Shown here: piece after piece, positions 30,166 through 38,993 of the stretch | Layout of the letters: every line of letters begins with the position of its first letter | Numbering within the stretch: the stretch's first letter is position 1 | Source of the DNA: Pseudomonas sp. AFG_SD02_1510_Pfu_092 | Lineage (GTDB): Bacteria > Pseudomonadota > Gammaproteobacteria > Pseudomonadales > Pseudomonadaceae | Direction of reading: 5' to 3' | Assembly (NCBI RefSeq): GCF_003331055.1 | Contig: NZ_PUQD01000044.1 | Location: 1 to 45,939, forward strand | DNA: 45,939 bases | The notes under the pieces: generated by a model | Database searches by the model: none | Told to the model about the DNA's origin: nothing | Seen by the model: the letters and a program-made list of their open reading frames with translations, nothing else | Program-made: the position numbers and the translations under genes

Positions 30166-31224
30166 ATGACCCCCTACACCACCCCCGAGCAACGCTGGCA
30201 AGCCGTGGAAACCCGCGACAGCGCCGCCACCGGCCACTTCGTCTATGCCGTGCGCACCACCGGCATCTATTGCCACCCCGGCTGCAAGGCTCGCCTGGCC
30301 AAACGCAGCAACGTCGACTTCTACGCCACCCCGGCCGCCGCCGAAGCCGCCGGTTACCGCGCCTGCAAACGCTGCACCGCCGCCCCCCAGGCCAGTGCTG
30401 CCCGCCACAGCCAGCTGATCACCCGCGCCTGCCGCCTGATCGAAGCCAGCGACCCGGCCCCCAGCCTCGATCAACTCGGCGCCCAGCTGGCCATCAGCCC
30501 GTTCCACCTGCACCGCCTGTTCAAGGCTGAAACCGGCCTTACCCCCAAGGCGTACGCCAGCGCCTTCCGCGCCCAACGCCTGCGCGCGCACCTGGAAAGC
30601 GGCCAGCGCTCGGTCACCGAGGCCATCTACGATGCCGGTTACAACTCCAACAGCCGTTTCTACGAGAGCGCCGATCAGCGCCTGGGGATGCGCCCAAGGC
30701 AATACCGCGCCGGCGGCGCCGGGGCGACCATCCACTTCGCCCTCGGCCAGTGTTCGCTGGGCGCGATTCTGGTGGCCCAGAGCGAGAAGGGCATTTGCGC
30801 GATCCTGCTGGGCGATGACCCCGAGGCCCTGCTGCACGACCTGCAGGACCAGTTCCCCAAGGCCCGGCTGATCGGCGGCGACAGCGCCTACGAACGGCTG
30901 GTGGCCGAAGTGGTGGGCTTCGTCGAAGCCCCGGCGCTGGGCCTGGCCTTGCCGCTGGATGTGCAAGGCACGGCCTTTCAGGAGCGGGTGTGGCAGGCCC
31001 TGCGCGAGGTGCCGGCCGGCAGCCGGGTCAGCTACACCGACATCGCCGAGCGCATCGGCGCACCCAAGGCAGTGCGCGCGGTGGCCATGGCCTGCGCGGC
31101 CAACCACATCGCCGTGGCCATCCCCTGTCACCGGGTGGTGCGCCGGGACGGTGACCTCAGTGGCTACCGCTGGGGCGTCGAACGTAAACAACAGCTGCTC
31201 AAGCGAGAAACGGCACTCTCCTGA
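30166..31224 (+). CDS. ada: Ada: DNA methyltransferase and adaptive-response regulator
   Basis: A 352-residue protein with the full Ada plan. The N-terminal zinc domain has Cys36 and Cys40 (YCHPGC) and Cys67 and Cys70 (CKRC); Cys36 is the likely acceptor from methylphosphotriesters (Cys38 in E. coli). An AraC-type helix-turn-helix follows (LDQLGAQLAISPFHLHRLFK, VTEAIYDAGYNSNSRFYE). The C-terminal O6-methylguanine methyltransferase has IPCHRVV with Cys321 as acceptor, the same number as in E. coli. Methylated Ada activates ada and alkA. RBS before the ATG is weak (CAACCTGGACACTTACC). Confidence 0.96.
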   Translation: MTPYTTPEQRWQAVETRDSAATGHFVYAVRTTGIYCHPGCKARLAKRSNVDFYATPAAAEAAGYRACKRCTAAPQASAARHSQLITRACRLIEASDPAPSLDQLGAQLAISPFHLHRLFKAETGLTPKAYASAFRAQRLRAHLESGQRSVTEAIYDAGYNSNSRFYESADQRLGMRPRQYRAGGAGATIHFALGQCSLGAILVAQSEKGICAILLGDDPEALLHDLQDQFPKARLIGGDSAYERLVAEVVGFVEAPALGLALPLDVQGTAFQERVWQALREVPAGSRVSYTDIAERIGAPKAVRAVAMACAANHIAVAIPCHRVVRRDGDLSGYRWGVERKQQLLKRETALS

Positions 31225-31280
31225 TCGCCTGAAGCCGCGTAGAATCCCCCGCCAAATCGAATTGTAAAGAGGAATATTCG

Positions 31281-33695
31281 ATGAGGCGTGTCAGCCTTGC
31301 CCGTTATTGCCCAGGCCTGATGGTCCTGATGGCCCTGTTGCTGGCGTTCGCCAGCCCGGCCTGGTCGGCCCCGGCCACGCCCTTGTCCAACCTGGCGGTT
31401 GCCGAAGCGCCACAGCTCGACGAAAACGCCAGCATCGAGCAACTGAGCGAGCGCCTGGACCAAATCCGCCAGGGCGTCACCAGCGAGGCCAACGACGACC
31501 TGCTGTCGCAACTGCGCCTGGCGGCAGTGCAGGTTCAGCGCCAGGCCGATGCGCTGACCGCCCTGCGCACCGCCGATGTGGAAAAGCTCGACGACCAGCT
31601 CAAGGTTCTCGGCCCGGTCCAGCCGGACGAGGCCGCCACCCTGACCCAGCAGCGCAAAGCGCTGGAGGCCGAGAAAAAGGCCTTGGTGGCCCAGCAGGGC
31701 CAGGCCGCCAAGCTGACCCAGTCGGCCCGCGACCTGTCCACGCAGATCGTCAACCTGCGCCGCAGCCAGTTCAACTCGCAGATCACCAGCCGCGCGGCCT
31801 CGCCGCTGACCCCGGCGTTCTGGCAGAGCATCATCCGCCCCACCCAGGACGACGTGGCGCGCCTGCGTGACCTGCGTGGCGAAACCGCAGATGCCATTGC
31901 CAGCGCCTTCAGCGCCGAACACCGCTGGCTGTTCATTGCCAGCCTGGTCGCGGCCATTCTGGTCTGGACCCTGGTGCGGCGCATGTTCGAGCGCGTGCTG
32001 GCCAACGCCATGGTCAGCTGGCTGCCCGAAGGCCGCCTGCGTCGCAGTGCCCTGGCGTTGGGTGTGAGCCTGGCGACCCTGGGTACCATCGCCGGCTCGG
32101 TCTCGCTGATGCGCTGGGGGCTGGAGAGCAGCGCCGAGCTGGGCTCCGATATCGCCAGCCTGGCCAACCATGTGCTGGCCCTGGTTGTGTTCAGCGCCTT
32201 CATCACCGGCCTGGGCCGCGCCATGCTGATGCTGCAACGCCCGTCCTGGCGCCTGCCGCCGATCCACGACGAAGTTGCCAGCGCGCTGGGCTGGTTCCCC
32301 AAGGTACTGGCGCTGGCGCTGATGGTCATGATGACCATGGAGCGCATCAACAGCGTGATCGGTGCCAGCCTGGCGCTGACCGTGGCGGTCAACGGCCTGA
32401 CCGCGCTGGTGGTGGCGACCACCTTCGCCGGTGCGTTGCTGCGCTACCGGCGCACCTTGCGCAAACATGACCTGGAGCGCCCCACCGGCCTGGCCGGGCT
32501 GATCCCGTTCGTGATGGTCATCTGGCTGACGCTGATCCTGCTGGCGCTGCTCGCCGGCTACCTGACCCTGGCCTACTTCCTCACCGGCAAGCTGCTGTGG
32601 GTAAGCCTGGTGGTCACCTGTGCCTACCTGCTGACCACCTTCCTTGGCGACCTCTGCGAAACCCTGCTGTCACCCCGTCAGCCCGGCGGCCTGGCGCTGG
32701 CCTCGACCCTTGGCCTGGCGCCACGTCACCAGGCGCAGGCCAGCACCATCCTGGCCGGTATCGGCCGCACCGTGGTGCTGTTCCTGGCGCTGTTGCTGGC
32801 ACTGATGCCGTCGGGCACCAGCCCCAGCGAACTGCTGCTGAGCCTGGGCGATTGGGACGGTACCGGCGGCAAGTTGCTTGGCAACATGAACATCGTCCCG
32901 CAGGACATCCTGCTGGCAGTGGTGATGTTCTTCGGCGGCCTGTTCGCCATTCGCGTGGTCAAGCGCTGGCTGAGCGATCGCCTGCTGCCGGAAACAGACA
33001 TGGACGCCGGCATGCGCGCCTCGCTGGTAACCCTGGTGGGTTACCTGGGCTTCATCTTCCTGGCCATGCTGGTGATGTCGACCCTGCGCATCAACCTCAC
33101 CAGCCTCACCTGGGTGGTCAGTGCCCTGTCGGTGGGTATCGGTTTCGGCTTGCAGCAGATCGTGCAGAACTTCATCTCCGGCCTGATCCTGCTCACCGAG
33201 CGCCCGGTGAAGGTGGGCGACTGGGTCAGCCTGGCGGGTGTCGAGGGCGATATTCGCCGGATCAACGTCCGCGCCACGGAAATCCAGATGTCCGACCGCT
33301 CGACGGTGATCGTGCCGAATTCGCAGTTCATTTCCCAGAACGTGCGCAACGTGACCATGGGCAATGCGCTGGGGGTGGTCGGCATTACCCTGACCTTGCC
33401 GCTGGAGACCGATGCCAACCGCGTGCGCGACTTGCTGCTGGCCGCCTACCAGGAGCATGAGGCCATTCTGGATGCGCCGACCACTTCGGTGTCGTTCAAG
33501 GACCTGACCAGCAGCGGCATGGTGATTGGCGTGAGTGGTTACGTGGCCGGGCCACGGCAGGTGTCGGGTACCCGCAGCGACCTGCTGTTCACCATTCTTG
33601 GGCGGTTGCGTGATGAAGGCATTGCCCTGTCGTCGCCGCAGAGCATGGTGCTGGTGCAAGAGGGCGCGCGACCGGCGGACGAAGCGCTGTTATAG
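31281..33695 (+). CDS. Large MscS-type mechanosensitive channel with DUF3772
   Basis: An 804-residue inner-membrane protein. A signal peptide (1-29, ending PAWSA) is followed by a periplasmic helical region (about 35-180, rich in Gln and Leu) of the DUF3772 type. About ten hydrophobic segments come next (215-600). The MscS domain has GIGFGLQQIVQNFISGLILL (about 620) as pore helix and ERPVKVGDWV, then INVRATEIQMSDRSTVIVPN in the cytosolic part. Such channels open on membrane tension in osmotic downshock. Size and domain order resemble MscK/YbdG-type relatives, but it is not MscK itself. AGAGGA lies 9 nt ahead of the ATG. Confidence 0.92.
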   Translation: MRRVSLARYCPGLMVLMALLLAFASPAWSAPATPLSNLAVAEAPQLDENASIEQLSERLDQIRQGVTSEANDDLLSQLRLAAVQVQRQADALTALRTADVEKLDDQLKVLGPVQPDEAATLTQQRKALEAEKKALVAQQGQAAKLTQSARDLSTQIVNLRRSQFNSQITSRAASPLTPAFWQSIIRPTQDDVARLRDLRGETADAIASAFSAEHRWLFIASLVAAILVWTLVRRMFERVLANAMVSWLPEGRLRRSALALGVSLATLGTIAGSVSLMRWGLESSAELGSDIASLANHVLALVVFSAFITGLGRAMLMLQRPSWRLPPIHDEVASALGWFPKVLALALMVMMTMERINSVIGASLALTVAVNGLTALVVATTFAGALLRYRRTLRKHDLERPTGLAGLIPFVMVIWLTLILLALLAGYLTLAYFLTGKLLWVSLVVTCAYLLTTFLGDLCETLLSPRQPGGLALASTLGLAPRHQAQASTILAGIGRTVVLFLALLLALMPSGTSPSELLLSLGDWDGTGGKLLGNMNIVPQDILLAVVMFFGGLFAIRVVKRWLSDRLLPETDMDAGMRASLVTLVGYLGFIFLAMLVMSTLRINLTSLTWVVSALSVGIGFGLQQIVQNFISGLILLTERPVKVGDWVSLAGVEGDIRRINVRATEIQMSDRSTVIVPNSQFISQNVRNVTMGNALGVVGITLTLPLETDANRVRDLLLAAYQEHEAILDAPTTSVSFKDLTSSGMVIGVSGYVAGPRQVSGTRSDLLFTILGRLRDEGIALSSPQSMVLVQEGARPADEALL

Positions 33696-33736
33696 CAGCG
33701 CTGTCGAGGTGGCTGGCTTGCTTGTTTTCGCCAGCG

Positions 33737-33814
33737 CCGGCCTCTTCGCGGGCTTGCCCGCTCCCTCAGGCACTGTGCTGTACCTGTGGGGGCGGGCAAG
33801 CCCGCGAAGAGGCC
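33737..33814. repeat. REP inverted pair, GGCTTGCC variant
   Basis: CCGGCCTCTTCGCGGGCTTG plus CCCGCTCCCTC, and its inverted partner GGGGGCGGGCAAGCCCGCGA plus AGAGGCC. It lies between the convergent channel and dehydrogenase genes. Confidence 0.9.
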
Positions 33815-33849
33815 AGAGCAGCCAGCACCTGACTTCGAGCTTTCCGTTG

Positions 33850-35289
33850 TCAGGAAGCCTCGCCCAGACACCGCGTCACATGCTTCACCGACTGATACCC
33901 CGACAAGCCCCAAGGCCCCAGCTCACGCCCGATCCCGCTGCCTTTCGTTCCGCCCCACGACGTCTCGACAAACACCGCCTGCACCGAGTTGATCCACACA
34001 TGGCCAACCTCCAGCGCATCGGCCACGCGCTCGGCGCGTTGCAGGTCGGCAGTGCACACCGTGGCCACCAGGCCGAATCGGCTGTCGTTGGCTTCGGCAA
34101 TCGCCTGTCGCTCGGTCGCAAAGCGTCGCGCGCACAGTACCGGGCCAAAGATTTCTTCGGTCCACAGGCGGCTGTCCTGCGGCACATCGGCATACAGCGT
34201 CGGGCTGACGAACCAGCCATCACGGTCCAGCGCCTTGCCTCCTGCCAGGCACTGCAAGCCTTCTTCCCGCGCGGTGGCGAAGTAGCTGGCCACCTTCAGC
34301 CATTGTGCCTGGCTGGTCAGCGGGCCCATGTCGACCTCTTCGCTCAGCGGGTTACCCACTCGCAGGTTTTCCAGCGCCGTCTGCAAGCGCGGCAGCAACG
34401 CATCGGCGATGCCCTCCTGCACCAGCAGCCGCGAGGTGGCCGAGCACATCTGCCCGGCGTTCCAGGTAATGCCGGCGACGATCCATTCCACCGCCTGCTC
34501 GACATCGCAATCATCGAACACCACGATCGCCGACTTGCCGCCCAGCTCCAGCGTCACCGGCCGACATTGCGCCGCCGCGCTGCGCATCACCTGGCTGCCG
34601 ACGTTGTTGCTGCCGGTGAACGACAGCTTGTCCAGGCCGTTGTGGTTGCTCAGTGCGGCACCGGTTTCGGCCTTGCCGTTGACGATGTTCAACACCCCGG
34701 CCGGCAGGCCCAGGGCGTCGGCGATCTGGGCGTAGGCCTGTTCCACCAGCGGGGTGACTTCCGAGGGCTTGAGGACCACGGTACAGCCGGCCGCCAAAGC
34801 CGGGGCGAGCTTCCAGGCACTGGTCACCAGCGGGAAGTTCCACGGCACGATCAGGCCGACCACACCCACTGGCTCCAGGCGCGTGCGCGCAGTGAAACCT
34901 GGGGCAGCCAAGGGCACCTCACGGTTTTTCGCCGGCAGTTGCTCGGCCAGCTCGGCGTAGTAGCTGAACGTGGCAATGGCATCGTCCAGGTCGATTTCCG
35001 CCTCGTGACGCGGCTTGCCGTTGTTGCGCATCTGCAAGCCGATCAGCGCTTCGCGGCGCTGGCCCAGTTGCTCGGCAAAGCCGCGCAAGTAGCCGGCGCG
35101 TTCGCTGGCGCTGGTGGCTTTCCAGGCGGGCAGGGCGCCACGCGCGGCAGCCACGGCCTGGTCGACCTGGGCTGCGCTGGCTGCCATCAATTCGGCGAAG
35201 GGTTGCCCCAGCGCAGGGTCGTTGACGCTGATGCAGTCGCTGCCCTGGCCTTCGACCCAGCGGCCGGCGATGTAGTGGGAAGTGGTCAT
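33850..35289 (-). CDS. NAD(P)-dependent aldehyde dehydrogenase (betaine-aldehyde type)
   Basis: A 479-residue aldehyde dehydrogenase with the catalytic set: Asn151 in PWNFP, Lys174 in KPSE, Glu248 in ELGGKS and nucleophile Cys282 in GQMCSA. FTGS (224-227) is the cofactor loop; Glu is not evident after beta-strand two, so the cofactor is left open. Overall it resembles betaine-aldehyde and aminobutyraldehyde dehydrogenases. ATG 35289 is preferred; a longer frame upstream shows no homology. It is 13 bp behind the NCS1 permease gene on the same strand, so it should oxidise an aldehyde derived from the imported compound. Cytoplasmic. Confidence 0.92.
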   Translation of the reverse strand: MTTSHYIAGRWVEGQGSDCISVNDPALGQPFAELMAASAAQVDQAVAAARGALPAWKATSASERAGYLRGFAEQLGQRREALIGLQMRNNGKPRHEAEIDLDDAIATFSYYAELAEQLPAKNREVPLAAPGFTARTRLEPVGVVGLIVPWNFPLVTSAWKLAPALAAGCTVVLKPSEVTPLVEQAYAQIADALGLPAGVLNIVNGKAETGAALSNHNGLDKLSFTGSNNVGSQVMRSAAAQCRPVTLELGGKSAIVVFDDCDVEQAVEWIVAGITWNAGQMCSATSRLLVQEGIADALLPRLQTALENLRVGNPLSEEVDMGPLTSQAQWLKVASYFATAREEGLQCLAGGKALDRDGWFVSPTLYADVPQDSRLWTEEIFGPVLCARRFATERQAIAEANDSRFGLVATVCTADLQRAERVADALEVGHVWINSVQAVFVETSWGGTKGSGIGRELGPWGLSGYQSVKHVTRCLGEAS

Positions 35290-35302
35290 GGTCGGTTTCC
35301 AG

Positions 35303-36802
35303 TCAGGCCATTTCGGCAGTGGTGACCGGCGTGTGCGCAGTGCGTTTGCAACGCACCCAACGCGGGCCCTGGGGGCCATACACACCAGCGGGTTCGGGGA
35401 ACAGGTTGAGCAGCAACAGGTACAGCACGCCGGCCAGCCCCAGGGTGACCGGCAGGCTCAGGTCGATGCCGCCGGCCAGGTCGCCCAGGGGGCCGACGAA
35501 CTGCCCGGGCAGGTTGACGAAGCACAGGCCGACCGCCGCGCTGGGGAGCCACGCCCCCATGCCGCGCCAGTTCCAGCCATGCAGGAACCAGTAATGGCCG
35601 CCCCGCTGGCCGCGGGTGAACACCTGCAGGTCGTCGGCGTGGTAGAAGCCACGGCGGGTAACCAGGCCGAGAATCATGATCACCATCCACGGGCTGGTGC
35701 AGGTGATGATCAGCACGGCGAAGGTCGACACGCTTTGCACCAGGTTGAAGGTGAAGCGGCCGACGAAGATGAAGCCGATCGCCAGCACGCCGATCAGCAG
35801 CGTGGCGCCGGCACGGCTGAGCAAGCGCGGGAACACGCTGGACATGTCCAGGCCGGTGCCATACAGCGCGGTGGTACCGGTGGACATGCCGCCGATCACG
35901 GCAATCAGGCACACCGGCAGGAAGAACCAGCTTGGCGCCACCGCCAGCAGGCCGCCGACGTAATTATTGGCGGCGATGTAGTCCGGTGCCTGGGTGGCCA
36001 CCAGGGTGGCGGTGCACAGGCCGAACAGGAACGGGATCAGCGTCGCGCCCTGGGCCGCGATCACCGCCAGCATGATGCGCGCCTTGGGCGTTTCACGCGG
36101 GATGTAGCGCGACCAGTCGCCGAGAAAGGCGCCGAACGACACCGGGTTGCTCATGGCCAGGATCGCCGCGCCGACGAATGCCGCCCAGAAACCGGCCTGG
36201 CCCAGGTTGATGCTGCCCGCGTAGCCGGCATCGAACGGCCCGGCAAAGGCAACGATGCCCAGCAGGAACAGCAGGCTCGAGGCCCACACGGCAATCTTGT
36301 TGACCCACAGCATGAAGCGGAAGCCGAAGATGCACACCACCAGTACCAGCACCGCGAACAGGCCGTAGGCCAGGCCCAGGGTCAGGTCGGTTTCCGGCAG
36401 GCCGGCCAGGCGCTTGGCGCCGCCGACCAGGGCGTCGCCGGAACTCCACACCGACAGCGAGAAGAACGCCACCGCCGTCAGCAGCGACAGGAACGAGCCG
36501 ACGATGCGCCCGTGCACGCCAAAATGTGCGCCTGACGACACCGCATTGTTGGTGCCGTTGAGCGCGCCGAACAGGCCCATGGGGGCGAGGATCAGCGCGC
36601 CCACGCCGACGCCGAGCAGGATCGCCCACACGCCGGCCTGGAACGACAACCCGAACAGCACCGGGAAGCTGCCCAGCACCGCTGTGGCGAAAGTGTTGGC
36701 GCCGCCGAAGATCAGGCGGAACAGGTCCAGCGGGGAGGCGTCGCGTTGATCGTCGGGGATCTGTTCGACGCCGTTGGTCTCGATACCGGTCGAGTGGCTC
36801 AT
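35303..36802 (-). CDS. NCS1-family (purine-cytosine permease-type) transporter
   Basis: A 499-residue membrane protein with about 12 spans and NCS1 features: RLIFGGANTFATAVLGSFPV (about 29-48) in TM1, AMSNPVSFGAFLGDWSRYIP in the middle, and the family's NxxSxGxx-like GLDMSSVFPR segment. NCS1 proteins import nucleobases, allantoin, hydantoins, thiamine and similar compounds with H+ or Na+. GGAG stands 8 nt ahead of the ATG 36802. It lies between the NTF2-like gene (94 bp upstream) and the dehydrogenase (13 bp downstream), all on the minus strand. The substrate is not readable; a nitrogenous compound feeding an aldehyde is inferred from the neighbours. Confidence 0.9.
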   Translation of the reverse strand: MSHSTGIETNGVEQIPDDQRDASPLDLFRLIFGGANTFATAVLGSFPVLFGLSFQAGVWAILLGVGVGALILAPMGLFGALNGTNNAVSSGAHFGVHGRIVGSFLSLLTAVAFFSLSVWSSGDALVGGAKRLAGLPETDLTLGLAYGLFAVLVLVVCIFGFRFMLWVNKIAVWASSLLFLLGIVAFAGPFDAGYAGSINLGQAGFWAAFVGAAILAMSNPVSFGAFLGDWSRYIPRETPKARIMLAVIAAQGATLIPFLFGLCTATLVATQAPDYIAANNYVGGLLAVAPSWFFLPVCLIAVIGGMSTGTTALYGTGLDMSSVFPRLLSRAGATLLIGVLAIGFIFVGRFTFNLVQSVSTFAVLIITCTSPWMVIMILGLVTRRGFYHADDLQVFTRGQRGGHYWFLHGWNWRGMGAWLPSAAVGLCFVNLPGQFVGPLGDLAGGIDLSLPVTLGLAGVLYLLLLNLFPEPAGVYGPQGPRWVRCKRTAHTPVTTAEMA

Positions 36803-36896
36803 GGTGATGCTCCAGCGCGGTTGTTGTGGGCCGGCGCAGTGCGCGGGCCTTGTTGTGGGTGCGATGGCAGGGCGGCAGGGCCGCGTAAAGGGGCGA

Positions 36897-37286
36897 TCAG
36901 GCCGGTGACAGCACCGACAGGTGTTCGTGACAGGCCAGCCAGCGTTCACCGTGGCGGCGGAACACGATGGTCTCGCGCTCGCGCAGTTGCTGTTGTTCGC
37001 CGGCAATGCGGATGTGCGTGGCCACATCGTGCATGAAGATCGCCACATCACCTTGCAGGCTCACCTGGGCGTTGGCCGACTCGCAAGCGAGCACGGCAAA
37101 GCCGTCTGCCTGCCATTGCGCCCAGAGTTGCTCATAGGCACGGCGCGACAGCAGCGGTTGCGGCAGGGTGTGGAAGAGGAAGCTGGCGTCTTCGCTGAAG
37201 CAGGCGAAATAGCGGGCGGTGTCGTTGCTGGCGAACGCCGCAACGAGGTCGGCGGCGGCTTGCCGTACCTGGAGTGTCTGGTCCAC
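36897..37286 (-). CDS. NTF2-like / SnoaL-type small protein
   Basis: A 129-residue protein with the cone-shaped NTF2 pattern: N-terminal helices (RQAAADLVAAFASNDTARYF), FSEDASFLFHTLPQPL, a central helix (SRRAYEQLWAQWQADGF), then four strands ending RHGERWLACHEHLS. Members bind or convert small molecules (ketosteroid isomerase, SnoaL, nucleotide-binding types) or are mere scaffolds. It starts with GTG 37286, with GAGG 9 nt ahead. First gene of the operon with the NCS1 permease and the aldehyde dehydrogenase; a 26-bp palindrome stands 85 bp upstream. Function unknown. Confidence 0.85.
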   Translation of the reverse strand: MDQTLQVRQAAADLVAAFASNDTARYFACFSEDASFLFHTLPQPLLSRRAYEQLWAQWQADGFAVLACESANAQVSLQGDVAIFMHDVATHIRIAGEQQQLRERETIVFRRHGERWLACHEHLSVLSPA

Positions 37287-37370
37287 GGGAGTGGCCTCAC
37301 GGTTTTTTGTGATTGTGGTGAAGCGATTCTGGTGGCGCCTGGCGAGGGGAAAAATCGCTGCGGGTAAATA

Positions 37371-37396
37371 ATCACTTCAGGAATTCGTGAAGTGAT
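37371..37396. promoter_or_regulatory. 26-bp palindromic operator candidate
   Basis: ATCACTTCA GGAATTCG TGAAGTGAT: two perfect 9-bp arms around an 8-bp centre that is itself GAATTC-based. It stands 85 bp upstream of the NTF2-permease-dehydrogenase operon and 71 bp ahead of the broken fic gene. Size and symmetry are those of a site for a dimeric repressor. Confidence 0.6.
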
Positions 37397-37466
37397 GGCT
37401 GGGCGTTCTTTACCCCTGCGCGATCAGTGGATTAAGGTGGCGGCTGATTCTTACGGGCTGCGAGCA

Positions 37467-38050
37467 ATGAGCAATTACCACCCACCGCTGACGGTGACAC
37501 CTCGCATTCTGGCTCTGGTTGCCGAAATCAGTGAGCACGTCGGGTTGCTGACTGCCTACCGCGATGCAACGCTCACGCCGCAACTGCGCAGGGGCAATCG
37601 TATCCGTACCATCCAGGCATCACTTGCCATAGAAAACAATACCCTGAGTGTGGAACAGGTAACGGCCTTGCTGGATGGCAAACGGGTTCTGGGCTTGCCG
37701 CGCGAAATTCAGGAAGTCCGTAACGCATTCGCGACCTACGACGCTATGCCTGGTTGGTGCGCGGAGTCCCAAGGTGATTTGCTGGCTGCGCACGGCATGC
37801 TTTATTGCGGGCGCTTGTCGAAGCTGAAGCGAGCGACCAAGTAACCGACCAAGTAGCGAGTCTCTTGAAGGTACTGCCTGCGGGCGTTGCTTTGAAGAGC
37901 AGCGAACTGATGCAGCAATTAGGTCTTTCGCACCGCGCCACGTTCCGCAAGAGTTATTTGCACCCGGCCCTTGCTGCCGGGGTAATCGAAATGACCGACC
38001 CTGAATCTCCTCGTAGTCCCAAACAGCAATATCGACGCGTTGCCAAGTAG
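37467..38050 (+). pseudogene. Broken Fic-family gene (internal deletion and frame change)
   Basis: Two halves of one Fic protein in different frames. From ATG 37467 the frame gives SNYHPPLTVTPRILALVAEI, the inhibitory-helix motif SLAIEN (Ser52, Glu56, Asn57; pattern [S/T]xxxE[G/N]) and the N-terminal part up to LLAAHGML, then runs into TAA at 37842. The second frame (about 37805-38050) has the C-terminal winged helix VTDQVASLLKVLPAGVALKS and RKSYLHPALAAGVIEM. The catalytic Fic core with HPFxxGNGR, about 150 residues, is absent; the junction lies near 37795-37830. GC content is lower than in the neighbours, which hints at past transfer. No antitoxin partner is needed for this class, as inhibition is internal. 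Non-functional as an AMP-transferase. Confidence 0.8.
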
Positions 38051-38185
38051 GTTGCCTGCCGAGTACCTGGGATGTGCGCCGCGCGCCCATCACCTGCCGC
38101 ACAAGCGAACCGACTGACGGTCCCCTCCATTCCCGATCCTTGCCTACGCTGAAATTCCCAACCCGCTGAAGCAAGGAGAACCGTC

Positions 38186-38806
38186 ATGGCCTTCCAATAC
38201 AAGCGTCTGGACAAGAACGATGCCGCCGTGCTGCTGGTCGATCACCAGACCGGCCTGCTCTCGCTGGTGAGGGACATCGACCCCGACCGCTTCAAGAACA
38301 ACGTCCTGGCCCTGTCGGACCTGGCCAGGTATTTCAAGCTGCCGACCATTCTCACCACCAGTTTCGAGACCGGCCCCAACGGCCCGCTGGTACCCGAACT
38401 GAAAGAGCAGTTCCCCGATGCGCCGTACATTGCCCGCCCCGGCAACATCAACGCCTGGGACAACGAGGACTTCGTCAAAGCCGTCAAGGCCACCGGCAAG
38501 AAGCAGCTGCTGATCGCCGGTGTGGTCACCGAAGTGTGCGTGGCCTTCCCGGCGTTGTCGGCGCTGGAGGAGGGCTTCGAGGTGTTCGTCGTCACCGACG
38601 CCTCCGGCACCTTCAACGAACTGACCCGTGACTCCGCCTGGCGGCGCATGGAAGCGGCCGGGGCGCAGCTGATGACCTGGTTCGGCGTGGCCTGCGAGCT
38701 GCACCGTGACTGGCGCAACGACATCGAAGGGCTGGGCACGCTGTTCTCCAACCATATTCCGGATTACCGCAACCTGATGACCAGCTACGACAAGCTGGCC
38801 AAGTAA
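38186..38806 (+). CDS. ycaC: YcaC-type cysteine hydrolase (isochorismatase-like)
   Basis: A 206-residue protein nearly identical in pattern to YcaC of E. coli: NDAAVLLVDHQTGLLSLVRD with Asp19, FETGPNGPLVPEL, ARPGNINAWDNEDF and GVVTEVCVAFPALSALEEGF with the nucleophile Cys118. The natural substrate of YcaC is not established. AAGGAG is 8 nt ahead of the ATG. Cytoplasmic, likely multimeric. It stands alone, after the fic remnant and before a short REP-like repeat. Confidence 0.95.
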   Translation: MAFQYKRLDKNDAAVLLVDHQTGLLSLVRDIDPDRFKNNVLALSDLARYFKLPTILTTSFETGPNGPLVPELKEQFPDAPYIARPGNINAWDNEDFVKAVKATGKKQLLIAGVVTEVCVAFPALSALEEGFEVFVVTDASGTFNELTRDSAWRRMEAAGAQLMTWFGVACELHRDWRNDIEGLGTLFSNHIPDYRNLMTSYDKLAK

Positions 38807-38835
38807 CCCGCCGTCGAGGGCGCGGCAAAAACCCT

Positions 38836-38861
38836 GTGGGAGCGGCTGAACCCGCTCCCAC
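38836..38861. repeat. Minimal REP-like inverted repeat
   Basis: GTGGGAGCGG CTGAAC CCGCTCCCAC: two tails face to face without the arms, 29 bp after the ycaC stop. It may also act as a hairpin at the 3' end. Confidence 0.7.
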
Positions 38862-38993
38862 ACCCCTGCTGAAAACCCGCCAAGACGCCGCAGTATCAAA
38901 GAGATAAAGGCAAAATCTGCGAAAACCCCAAGCGAAGCGGCAAACTGCCATGGATCGACCATACTCACTCTTCAATCGCCTCAGGAGAGTGCC

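Noticed and set aside
37805..38050. A separate small winged-helix regulator gene
   Set aside because: The sequence matches the C-terminal domain of Fic proteins and directly follows the Fic N-terminal half, so a remnant is simpler. Residual expression is noted as a possibility only.
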